Source: JAWWPG01 sp037719575 (GTDB taxonomy: Bacteria; Actinomycetota; Actinomycetes; Propionibacteriales; Nocardioidaceae). Taken from it: a stretch of 19,379 bases of DNA. The position numbers and the translations under genes are program-made. The stretch is taken from the NCBI GenBank assembly GCA_037719575.1, contig JBBJMF010000051.1, forward strand, positions 1 through 19,379, given 5' to 3'. The notes beneath the pieces are model-generated. The model saw nothing but the letters and a program-made list of their open reading frames with translations, was not told where the DNA came from and ran no database searches. Below, piece after piece: positions 13,225-19,379 of the stretch; the stretch's first letter is position 1; every line of letters starts with the position of its first letter.

Positions 13225-14262
13225 ATGGACGCTGTCGTGGATCCCCTGGACGCACTGTCGGAGATCGCCTACTGGATGGAGCGCGGCCGGGGCGAGACAC
13301 GTCGGGTCGAGGCCTACCGCAAGGCGGCGTGGGCACTGGCCGCGCTGCCGGCGGGTGAGCTTGCGGAGCGGGTCGCGGCCCAGACCCTGACCGAGGTGGC
13401 GAACGTCGGGCCTTCCACGTCGGCGGTCGTCATCGAGGCGAGCACTGGCGTCGTACCGAAGAAGCTCGCCGACCTGCGGGAGAAGGGCAAGGGCCCGCTG
13501 GTCGAGGGCGGCGAGGTGCTGCGTGCCCAGCTGCGAGGGGACCTGCATGCGCACTCGAACTGGTCCGACGGCGGATCGCCGATCGAGGAGATGGTCAAGG
13601 CCGCCCGCGGACTGGGACACGAGTACCTCGCACTGACCGACCACTCGCCGCGGCTTACCGTCGCGCGCGGGCTGACCGCGGAGCGGCTCACCGAGCAGCT
13701 GGCCGTGGTCGAGGAGATCAACAGGGACGGGTCAGCCGACGGGTTCCGGCTGCTGCCGGCGATCGAGGTCGACATCCTCGAGGACGGCGGGCTCGACCAG
13801 ACACCCACGATGCTCGACAAGCTCGACATCGTCGTGGCCAGCGTGCACTCGAAGCTGCGCGCGGACTCGGAGACCATGACGGTGCGGATGGTGGGCGGCA
13901 TCGCGAACCGCCACACGAACGTGCTCGGCCACTGCACCGGCCGGCTCGTCGAGGGCTCGCGCGGCATCCGGCCGGAGTCGGAGTTCGATGCGGAGGTGGT
14001 GTTCGCGGCGTGTGCCCAGTTCGACGTCGCGGTCGAGATCAACTCACGGCCCGAGCGCCGCGACCCGCCGTCTCGGCTGATCGCGGTGGCGATCGAGGCG
14101 GGATGCCTGTTCAGCGTGGACACCGACGCTCATGCGCCGGGCCAGCTCGCCTTCCAGGACTACGGATGCGCTCGGGCGATCGCAAACGGCGTACCGGCCG
14201 AGCGGGTCGTCAACGCCTGGCCGTTGAACCGGTTGCTGGCGTGGTCACACGCGAAGCACTGA
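13225..14262 (+). CDS. PHP-domain metallohydrolase with PolX-like N-terminal helix-hairpin-helix domain
   Basis: The protein has 345 residues from the ATG at 13225. Residues 1-90 resemble the 8-kDa N-terminal domain of Pol-beta/PolX enzymes (ALSEIAYWMERGRGETRRVEAY, then a hairpin around ANVGPSTSAVV). Residues 104-340 are a PHP domain with a full set of likely metal ligands: His108, His110, Asp115 (GDLHAHSNWSDG), His140 (LTDHS), Glu181, His208, His236 (GHCTG), Asp301 and His303 (DTDAHAP). It therefore looks like bacterial PolX with the polymerase palm removed. PHP domains are phosphoesterases, in PolX a 3'-5' exonuclease or 3'-phosphatase, so DNA end-processing is a reasonable guess; histidinol-phosphate phosphatase activity is an alternative. 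It is divergent from fasR with a 77-base shared upstream region. Confidence 0.85.
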   Translation: MDAVVDPLDALSEIAYWMERGRGETRRVEAYRKAAWALAALPAGELAERVAAQTLTEVANVGPSTSAVVIEASTGVVPKKLADLREKGKGPLVEGGEVLRAQLRGDLHAHSNWSDGGSPIEEMVKAARGLGHEYLALTDHSPRLTVARGLTAERLTEQLAVVEEINRDGSADGFRLLPAIEVDILEDGGLDQTPTMLDKLDIVVASVHSKLRADSETMTVRMVGGIANRHTNVLGHCTGRLVEGSRGIRPESEFDAEVVFAACAQFDVAVEINSRPERRDPPSRLIAVAIEAGCLFSVDTDAHAPGQLAFQDYGCARAIANGVPAERVVNAWPLNRLLAWSHAKH

Positions 14263-14537
14263 GCGTTGCTGGCCCCCTGACACTTCGGCGGGCGCCGATC
14301 AGTTCTCGCGCCGTCTCCGCAGTCGCTCCGTGCGAGCCGGGTAGCCGCTGAGATGGAGTTCGAGCGGAACTGGCATGACCACCTGGCTGGATCCTCGGCG
14401 TCGCTTGCTGCCGCTCATCCGCACCTGCCTGGACCTGGACCGTACGCCGTCCGCACCTCGGCGGTCTGGCCGGCTCGCTGATCCGCGAGCACTTCCTGGT
14501 GTCCGGGCGGCGCCGGTCGCGTGAGAGAGTCCGAAGC
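14263..14537. other. Gap between PHP and HAD genes with no convincing gene
   Basis: These 275 bases hold two short overlapping plus-strand frames, 14353-14481 (42 residues) and 14375-14524 (49 residues, beginning MTTWLDPRRRLLPL). Neither has a clear ribosome-binding site or any family I recognise. A third open frame, containing LAGSLIREHFLVSG, runs in frame into the HAD gene. The region may be the remains of a decayed gene, or simply the HAD upstream region. No strong terminator or promoter is evident. Confidence 0.4.
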
Positions 14538-15149
14538 ATGGCGATCAGGGCTGTGGCGTTCGACATCGGAGGCGTGTTGGAACGCGTTGGCGACGCCGAT
14601 GTCTGGCTCGACGTGTGGCGAGCGCGCCTCCGTCTCGAGAGCGGCGATTTCGATGACCGAATGGCGCAGGTCGACCCTCGCGGGCTCATCGGCACCGGGA
14701 AGATGACCGAGGGCGAGTTCCGACGGGGCTGCCTCGACGCCTTCGGCTTCAGCGACGCAGCCGCCGACGAGTTCATGGCCGACATGTGGGACTGGTACTG
14801 CGGTGAGCTCGACACCGAGCTGGTCGACTATCTCCGCGGGCTCCGGCCGGCGTACACCACCGGAATCATCAGCAACTCGGCCGATGGCGCGCGTCGCGAG
14901 GAGCAGCTTCGATGGCAGTTCGAGCAGCTCGTCGATGAGATTGTCTACTCCCACGAGGTCGGCGTGGCCAAGCCGGATCGGCGCATCTACGAGCTCGCGT
15001 GCGAGCGTCTCGACGTCGCGCCGCACGAGCTTGTCTTCCTCGACGACGTGCAGGCGTGTGTCGACGGGGCAAGCGCTGTCGGCATCCACGCCCTGCTGCA
15101 CCGGTCGACACTCGAGTCGATCACCGCGATCAATGCTTTGCTGGCCTGA
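14538..15149 (+). CDS. HAD-like hydrolase, subfamily IA type
   Basis: I chose the ATG at 14538 because MAIRAVAFDIGGVL is the usual HAD N-terminus; a GTG at 14499 would add 13 arginine-rich residues. The product has 203 residues. Motif I is Asp9 in FDIGGVLE, motif II is IISNSAD, motif III is the lysine of VAKPDRRIY, and motif IV is LVFLDDVQACVDGA. A helical cap lies between motifs I and II. The position two residues after the nucleophile Asp is Gly rather than Asp, as in the FDxGGV group of HAD proteins, so an ordinary phosphatase acid/base is missing. Substrate unknown. There is no operon partner: the PHP gene is 275 bases upstream, and aceE converges from the other side. Confidence 0.85.
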   Translation: MAIRAVAFDIGGVLERVGDADVWLDVWRARLRLESGDFDDRMAQVDPRGLIGTGKMTEGEFRRGCLDAFGFSDAAADEFMADMWDWYCGELDTELVDYLRGLRPAYTTGIISNSADGARREEQLRWQFEQLVDEIVYSHEVGVAKPDRRIYELACERLDVAPHELVFLDDVQACVDGASAVGIHALLHRSTLESITAINALLA

Positions 15150-15153
15150 CGGC

Positions 15154-15165
15154 CAGCCGCGGCTG
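15154..15165. terminator. Palindrome between the HAD gene and aceE
   Basis: CAGCCGCGGCTG is a perfect 12-base palindrome, extended by GG/CC outside one mismatch, beginning five bases after the HAD stop in the 81-base gap between two converging genes. It may serve as a bidirectional stop. It has no real loop as drawn and no T-tract. Confidence 0.35.
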
Positions 15166-15168
15166 ACC

Positions 15169-15220
15169 TTGAACGCCGAGACACGTGACCGCTCAACGCC
15201 GACCACTTGAACGCTCAACG
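15169..15220. repeat. Short repeats TTGAACGC and GCTCAACG
   Basis: TTGAACGC occurs at 15169-15176 and 15207-15214; GCTCAACG occurs at 15191-15198 and 15213-15220. They are packed into the gap between the HAD gene and aceE, and the TTGA and TCAA parts are mutually inverted. Chance cannot be excluded at this length. Confidence 0.35.
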
Positions 15221-15230
15221 GGGAGGGCGG

Positions 15231-17996
15231 TCAGGCGCCGGCGCCCTCCTGCTTGACGCCGGCGACCGCGGTCGGGTCGTCGATCCGGTAGCGTCTCAGC
15301 GCCTCCATGACCGCGGACTTGTCGACCTCCCCACGCCCGGCCAGTGCCTCGAGGGCCGCCACCGTGATCGACTCCGCATCGACCTTGAAGAAGCGTCGAG
15401 CCGCCGCCCGGGTATCGGCGAAACCGAACCCGTCGGTGCCGAGGGACATCCAGTCGGACTCGACCCAGTGCGAGATCTGGTCTGGCACGGCCCGCATGTA
15501 GTCGGTCACCGCAAGCAACGGCCCGGGCGATCCGGCCAGCTTCTCCGTGAGGTACGGCGTCCGCTGCTCCTCGTCGGGGTGCAGGAGGTTCCACTGGTCG
15601 ACGGTCAGCGCCTGGCGGCTGAGCTCGTTCCACGAGGTGACCGACCAGACGTCGGCGCGAACCTGCCACTCCTCGGCGAGCATCTGCTGTGCCTTGATGG
15701 CCCACGGCACCGCGACGCCCGACGAGAGCAGCTGCACGCGTGGCCGCGAGTCACCGTCCCCGGTGTCGGCAGGCCTGGCCAGGTGGATGCCGCGGAGGAT
15801 CCCGTCGACGTCGACACCCTCGGGCTCGGGCAGCTGCACCACCGGCTCGTTGTAGACGGTGAGGTAGTAGAAGACGTCCTCACCGTGGGGGTGCTCGTCT
15901 GTCGAGCCGTACATCCGTTGCAGACCGTCCTGCACGATGTAGCTGATCTCGTAGGCGAAAGCCGGGTCGTAGTGCACACACGCCGGGTTGGTGGCGGCCA
16001 GCAGCGGCGAATGCCCGTCGGCGTGCTGGAGCCCCTCGCCGGTTAGCGTCGTGCGACCGGCGGTGGCGCCGATCAGGAAGCCCCTGCCCAGCTGGTCGGC
16101 GTACGCCCAGATCGAGTCGCCCGTGCGCTGGAAGCCGAACATCGAGTAGAAGATGTAGACCGGGATCATCGGCTCGCCGTGGGTGGCGTACGACGACCCG
16201 GCGGCGATCGTCGAGCTCATCGCGCCCGCCTCGCTGATCCCTTCGTGCAGCATCTGACCCTGGGCGGACTCCTTGTAGTTCAGGAGCATCTTGCGGTCGA
16301 CGCTCTCGTACTGCTGGCCGTGGGGGGAGTAGATCTTCGCGGTCGGGAACATCGAGTCCATGCCGAACGTGCGGAACTCGTCGGGCGCGATCGGCACGAT
16401 CCGGTGACCGATCTCCGGGTCCTTCATCAGGTCGCGCAGCAGCCGGACGAACGCCATCGTGGTGGCGATCGCCTGCTTGCCCGACCCCTGCTTGAGCTCG
16501 GCGTACATCTCGTCGCCGGGGAGCTTGAGCGGCGTGGGGTCGACCCTGCGCTGCGGCAGTGGGCCGCCGAGGACGCGGCGCCGCTCGAGCATGTAGCGGA
16601 CCTCGGGGGAGTCCATGCCGGGGTGGTAGAACGGCGCGACCTCCGGGTCGTCGATCTCGGTATCGGTGATCGGCATGAAGAGGCGGTCGCGGAACGTCTT
16701 GAGATCCTGCTTGGTGAGCTTCTTCATCTGATGGGTGGCGTTGCGCCCTTCGAGAGCGTCGATCGTCCAACCCTTGATGGTCTTGGCCAGGATCACCGTC
16801 GGCTGCCCGACGTGGTCGGTCGCGGCCTTGAACGCCGCGTAGACCTTGCGGTAGTCGTGACCACCGCGCGGCAGCTTGCGGAGGTCGGCGTCGCTGAGGT
16901 CCTTGACCATGTCACGGAGCCGCTGGTCGTTGCCGAAGAACTTCTCCCTGATGTAGTCGCCGGACTCCACCGAGTACGTCTGGAACTCGCCGTCGGGCGT
17001 GGCGTTCATCTGGTTGACGAGCACCCCGTCGACATCCTTGGCGAGCAGCTCGTCCCACTCGCGTCCCCAGACGACCTTGATGACGTTCCAGCCGGCGCCG
17101 CGGAACGTCGACTCCAGCTCCTGGATGATCTTGCCGTTGCCGCGGACGGGGCCGTCGAGCTGCTGCAGGTTGCAGTTGATGACGAACGTCAGGTTGTCGA
17201 GCTCCTCGCGCGCCGCGACGCCGATCGCGCCCAGCGACTCCGGCTCGCCCATCTCGCCGTCGCCCAGGAACGCCCACACGTGCTGCTCGCTGGTGTCCTT
17301 GATGCCGCGGTTCTGCAGGTATCGGTTGAACCGCGCCTGGTAGATGGAGTTGATCGCGGTCAGCCCCATCGAGACCGTCGGGAACTCCCAGAAGTCCGGC
17401 ATCAGCCGGGGGTGCGGGTACGACGAAAGGCCGGCGTGGGGGCCCCGCGACACCTCCTGGCGAAACGCGTCGAGCTGGTCCTCGGTCAGCCGGCCCTCGA
17501 GGAAGGCGCGGCCGTAGATGCCCGGCGAGCCGTGGCCCTGGAAGTAGATGTGGTCGCCGCCGCCCGGATGGTCCTTGCCGCGGAAGAAATGGTTGAAGCC
17601 GACCTCGTAGAGGCTCGCGGACGACTGGTACGTCGCGATGTGGCCGCCCACCTCGAGGCCCTTGCGGTTCGCGCGCGAAACCATCACCGCGGCGTTCCAG
17701 CGGATGAACGCCCGGATCCGGCGCTCGATGTGCTCGTCGCCGGGGAACCAGGGCTCCCGCTCCGGCGGGATGGTGTTGATGTAGTCGGTGCTGCGAAGGG
17801 CGGGCACGCCGACGTTGTTCTCCCGGGCCCGCTCGAGCAGCTTGAGCATGACGTAGCGTGCCCGCGTCTTCCCCTTCTCGTCGAGCAGGGCGTCGAGCGA
17901 CTCGAGCCACTCCTGCGTCTCCTCGGGGTCGATGTCCGGCAGCTGCGTCGGGAGGCCCTCGTGGATCACGGTCGGGCGGTCGTGTGCGCTTGCCAC
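15231..17996 (-). CDS. aceE: Pyruvate dehydrogenase E1 component, homodimeric type
   Basis: I chose the GTG at 17996, giving 921 residues, close to M. tuberculosis AceE; the frame runs open to 18767, but that part is antisense to the DUF3052 gene and lacks family features. The thiamine-diphosphate motif runs from GDGEMGEPES (245-254) to NCN (274-276), as in the AceE family, and sequences such as GGHIATYQSSASLYEVGFNHFF and PGIYGRAFLEGRL are typical. It decarboxylates pyruvate and passes the acetyl group to lipoyl-E2, making acetyl-CoA. E2 and E3 genes are not in this window, as is usual in actinobacteria. No strong ribosome-binding site is seen. Its place upstream of the fatty-acid operon is conserved, here with two genes in between. 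Confidence 0.95.
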   Translation of the reverse strand: MASAHDRPTVIHEGLPTQLPDIDPEETQEWLESLDALLDEKGKTRARYVMLKLLERARENNVGVPALRSTDYINTIPPEREPWFPGDEHIERRIRAFIRWNAAVMVSRANRKGLEVGGHIATYQSSASLYEVGFNHFFRGKDHPGGGDHIYFQGHGSPGIYGRAFLEGRLTEDQLDAFRQEVSRGPHAGLSSYPHPRLMPDFWEFPTVSMGLTAINSIYQARFNRYLQNRGIKDTSEQHVWAFLGDGEMGEPESLGAIGVAAREELDNLTFVINCNLQQLDGPVRGNGKIIQELESTFRGAGWNVIKVVWGREWDELLAKDVDGVLVNQMNATPDGEFQTYSVESGDYIREKFFGNDQRLRDMVKDLSDADLRKLPRGGHDYRKVYAAFKAATDHVGQPTVILAKTIKGWTIDALEGRNATHQMKKLTKQDLKTFRDRLFMPITDTEIDDPEVAPFYHPGMDSPEVRYMLERRRVLGGPLPQRRVDPTPLKLPGDEMYAELKQGSGKQAIATTMAFVRLLRDLMKDPEIGHRIVPIAPDEFRTFGMDSMFPTAKIYSPHGQQYESVDRKMLLNYKESAQGQMLHEGISEAGAMSSTIAAGSSYATHGEPMIPVYIFYSMFGFQRTGDSIWAYADQLGRGFLIGATAGRTTLTGEGLQHADGHSPLLAATNPACVHYDPAFAYEISYIVQDGLQRMYGSTDEHPHGEDVFYYLTVYNEPVVQLPEPEGVDVDGILRGIHLARPADTGDGDSRPRVQLLSSGVAVPWAIKAQQMLAEEWQVRADVWSVTSWNELSRQALTVDQWNLLHPDEEQRTPYLTEKLAGSPGPLLAVTDYMRAVPDQISHWVESDWMSLGTDGFGFADTRAAARRFFKVDAESITVAALEALAGRGEVDKSAVMEALRRYRIDDPTAVAGVKQEGAGA

Positions 17997-18065
17997 GGCA
18001 TCTCGCTTCGTCGGAGGTCTGTCGGCGGGACAGCCCGGGTGGTTCGCTCCGCCTCTACTCGCTCC

Positions 18066-18095
18066 ATTGTCCCACCTGTGCCGGACGAGCGTTGA
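18066..18095 (-). promoter_or_regulatory. Possible aceE promoter
   Basis: On the minus strand TCAACG (18095-18090) and GACAAT (18071-18066) lie 18 bases apart, about 70 bases before the aceE start. GACAAT matches four of six -10 positions; the -35 is poor. The call rests on pattern alone. Confidence 0.3.
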
Positions 18096-18160
18096 GGTCG
18101 TCGTACGAAGGTCGGCGCCCGCCCGCACGGGAGCGTGGTAGCGAGGCTGTCCACAGGCAC

Positions 18161-18189
18161 TTGCACATATCGTCGGTTCAGGGTGGACT
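18161..18189 (+). promoter_or_regulatory. Possible promoter of the DUF3052-ahpE pair
   Basis: TTGCAC (18161-18166) is a fair -35; TGGACT lies 17 bases later but matches only three -10 positions. It is 50 bases upstream of the DUF3052 start. Weak evidence. Confidence 0.25.
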
Positions 18190-18239
18190 ACCAGGCGACG
18201 ACCGGCAGCGGGCGGGTCGCGGAGATCAGGAGGCGACGC

Positions 18240-18674
18240 GTGAGCGCGACCGCGGGCGGCGCGGAGACCGGACCGGTCAGCCGGTTCGGGTTCCAGCCCG
18301 GGATGGTGGTTCAGGAGCTCGGCTGGGACGACGACGCGGACGTGACCCTGCGGGCCGGGATCGAAGCGGTCACCGGCGCCTCGCTCGTCGGCGACGACTA
18401 CGGGGACGTGGTGGACGCCGTCATCTTGTGGTGGCGGGCCGACGACGGCGATCTCGTGGACGGGCTCGTCGACGCGCTGACCGACCTCGCCGACGGCGGA
18501 GCCATCTGGCTGCTGACGCCGAAGGTCGGCCGCTCGCACTACGTCGACCCGAGCGACGTCTCGGAGTCGGCCCCGACGGCCGGCCTCTCCACGACCACGA
18601 GCCTCGCCGCCGGAAGTGACTGGGTGGCGACCAAGCTCGTCTCCCCGAAGGCTGCCCGATCCGGCCGCCGTTGA
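18240..18674 (+). CDS. DUF3052 family protein
   Basis: The GTG at 18240 follows a strong AGGAGG (18228-18233, six bases away), giving 144 residues; the frame's ATG at 18135 would add 35 basic, unconserved residues. The sequence FGFQPGMVVQELGWDDD, followed by acidic patches and an AIWLLTPKVGRSHYVDPSDV segment, is that of DUF3052 proteins, such as M. tuberculosis Rv2239c, which is likewise set between aceE and ahpE. It is acidic, soluble and has no cysteine, signal peptide or membrane helix. The molecular function is unknown. The C-terminal region around GSDWVATKLV is conserved in the family as I recall it. It is probably co-transcribed with ahpE 46 bases downstream. Confidence 0.88.
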   Translation: MSATAGGAETGPVSRFGFQPGMVVQELGWDDDADVTLRAGIEAVTGASLVGDDYGDVVDAVILWWRADDGDLVDGLVDALTDLADGGAIWLLTPKVGRSHYVDPSDVSESAPTAGLSTTTSLAAGSDWVATKLVSPKAARSGRR

Positions 18675-18720
18675 CAACGCCAGCACCCGAGTCCTTCGCA
18701 CCCACTCAGAGGGGACACTG

Positions 18721-19182
18721 ATGGCGGTCGCCCTCGGCCAGGAGGCGCCTGGGTTCGCGCTACGCAACCAGCACGGTCAGACGGTCTCGCTCGCGGACTT
18801 CCGCGGCACGAAGAACGTCGTGGTGCTGTTCTACCCGTGGGCGTTCAGCAGGGTGTGCAGCGGCGAGCTGGTCCAGATCCGGGACAGCACCAGCGACCTC
18901 TCGAACGAGACCTCGGAGCTCGTGGCCATCTCGTGCGACGCGATGTACTCCCTGCGCGTGCTCGCCGATCGTGACGGTCTGCGGTTTACGCTGCTGAGCG
19001 ACTTCTGGCCGCACGGTGGGGTGGCGCGGAGCTATGGCATCTTCGACGAGACGCTCGGGATCGCGGGTCGCTCCACGTTCATCGTGGACCGAGACGGGAT
19101 CGTGCGCTGGCAGGTCTCCAACGCTATCGGTGAGGCGCGGGATCTGGGTGCCTACCGCACGGTGCTCGGCGACCTGGCTTGA
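18721..19182 (+). CDS. ahpE: AhpE-type peroxiredoxin
   Basis: The ATG at 18721 follows AGAGGGG (18708-18714), giving 153 residues, exactly the length of M. tuberculosis AhpE. The peroxidatic Cys46 lies in FYPWAFSRVCSGEL, the PxxxS/T-xxC motif. LLSDFWPHGGVARSYGIFDE and GIAGRSTFIVDRDGIVRW match AhpE closely. It reduces peroxides and peroxynitrite in the cytoplasm, with electrons from mycothiol/mycoredoxin in actinobacteria. M. tuberculosis AhpE is a one-cysteine enzyme; this protein has a second cysteine, Cys72, in AISCDAMYS, which might form a disulfide with Cys46. An earlier frame opening at 18616 is rejected because it overlaps the DUF3052 gene and has no site. Confidence 0.93.
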   Translation: MAVALGQEAPGFALRNQHGQTVSLADFRGTKNVVVLFYPWAFSRVCSGELVQIRDSTSDLSNETSELVAISCDAMYSLRVLADRDGLRFTLLSDFWPHGGVARSYGIFDETLGIAGRSTFIVDRDGIVRWQVSNAIGEARDLGAYRTVLGDLA

Positions 19183-19209
19183 GCGCGACCCGTCTCGTTC
19201 TGGCACACC

Positions 19210-19234
19210 AAACTGGGGAGTTTGCTCCCCGTTT
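19210..19234 (+). terminator. Hairpin after ahpE
   Basis: AAAC (19210-19213) and GGGGAG (19215-19220) pair with CTCCCC (19225-19230) and GTTT (19231-19234), giving a 10-bp stem with one bulged T and a TTTG loop. It begins 28 bases after the ahpE stop and before the tRNA. The short T-run belongs to the stem. It is a likely transcription end for the DUF3052-ahpE unit. Confidence 0.6.
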
Positions 19235-19326
19235 GACACTACCGACGTGCACTTCTCCCCGGTCTGTGCATCTGGTACGGCGGTGACCGGTCGGTGGTCG
19301 GCGTCGGGCTAGGCTGTCTCGACTTC

Positions 19327-19379
19327 GGGCGTATAGCTCAGCGGTAGAGCACCTCCCTTACAAGGAGGTGGTCGCAGGT
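19327..19379 (+). tRNA. tRNA-Val (anticodon UAC), 5' part
   Basis: The acceptor 5' strand GGGCGTA, D-arm GCTC-AGCGGTA-GAGC and anticodon arm CCTCC-CTTACAA-GGAGG are all in place. The loop gives anticodon TAC, reading valine GUA codons. The window ends inside the T-arm region, so the 3' part is missing. TAGGCT at 19310-19315 could be its -10 element, but no -35 is recognisable. Confidence 0.93.

Noticed and set aside
12119..13390. Plus-strand frame of 423 codons opposite fasR
   Set aside because: It is antisense to a full PucR-type regulator and runs out of frame into the PHP gene.
14353..14524. Two short frames of 42 and 49 residues as genes
   Set aside because: They overlap each other, lack ribosome-binding sites and resemble no known family.
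16179..18095. Plus-strand open frame of 638 codons opposite aceE
   Set aside because: aceE has clear thiamine-diphosphate motifs and full length on the other strand; the plus frame is low-complexity and without a ribosome-binding site.
17997..18767. N-terminal extension of aceE to 18767
   Set aside because: The extension is antisense to the DUF3052 gene and its promoter and is not part of the AceE family, whose length is matched from 17996.
19233..19238. TTGACA as -35 of the tRNA promoter
   Set aside because: No -10-like hexamer lies 16-18 bases downstream, and it overlaps the ahpE hairpin.
1..19379. Mobile elements, CRISPR, phage genes or a toxin-antitoxin pair
   Set aside because: No transposase, integrase, regular spaced repeats or paired small genes were found; the block is mostly conserved core metabolism.

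Overview
The window is high-GC chromosomal DNA from an actinobacterium, most likely a Nocardioides-type member of the Propionibacteriales. That placement is inferred from base composition, frequent GTG starts, translationally overlapping genes and gene order; no rRNA is present to confirm it. The order tRNA-Val, ahpE, DUF3052 gene, aceE, PucR-type regulator, fabD, (fabH), acpP, fabF, accD is the conserved actinobacterial arrangement known from Mycobacterium tuberculosis Rv2238c-Rv2247 and, for fasR-fabD-fabH-acpP-fabF-DUF3145, from Streptomyces. I see no insertion sequences, phage genes, CRISPR or clear mobile elements.

Layout. (1) 1-2579, plus strand: the 3' part of a MoxR AAA+ ATPase, a DUF58 protein and a BatA-like VWA membrane protein. 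They form a tightly packed operon, probably a chaperone or cell-envelope quality-control module. (2) 2583-5796, plus strand: a zinc-uptake operon (lipoprotein, ATPase, permease) ending in its own Fur-family regulator zur. It is preceded by a promoter whose -10 abuts a clear Zur-type palindrome. All three junctions overlap by 4 bases (ATGA/GTGA). (3) 5947-6474, plus strand: a DUF3145 gene converging on the fatty-acid operon across a hairpin. (4) 13147-6522, minus strand: fasR, fabD, fabH, acpP, fabF, accD, the core for malonyl-CoA formation and type II fatty acid synthesis. fabD carries an extra C-terminal biotinyl/lipoyl-like domain that lacks the modifiable lysine. (5) 13225-15149, plus strand: a PHP-domain metallohydrolase with a Pol-beta/PolX-like N-terminus, a 275-base stretch without a convincing gene, and a HAD-like hydrolase. 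These sit between fasR and aceE, which are adjacent in M. tuberculosis. (6) 17996-15231, minus strand: aceE, the homodimeric pyruvate dehydrogenase E1. (7) 18240-19182, plus strand: a DUF3052 gene and an AhpE-type peroxiredoxin, then a hairpin and the 5' part of tRNA-Val(UAC).

How it fits together. AceE makes acetyl-CoA from pyruvate. AccD, with a biotinylated alpha subunit encoded elsewhere, makes malonyl-CoA. FabD loads malonate onto AcpP, FabH starts chains and FabF extends them. FasR probably senses long-chain acyl groups and tunes the operon. An inverted repeat of the form TTTGT-N9-ACAAA lies just upstream of fasR, in the shared promoter region with the PHP gene, and is a good candidate FasR operator.

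No wholly new system is evident. The observations most worth following are the FabD fusion domain, the regulatory DNA around fasR, apparently leaderless starts in this region, an unusual ligand set in the zinc-binding lipoprotein, and the two extra hydrolase genes between fasR and aceE.
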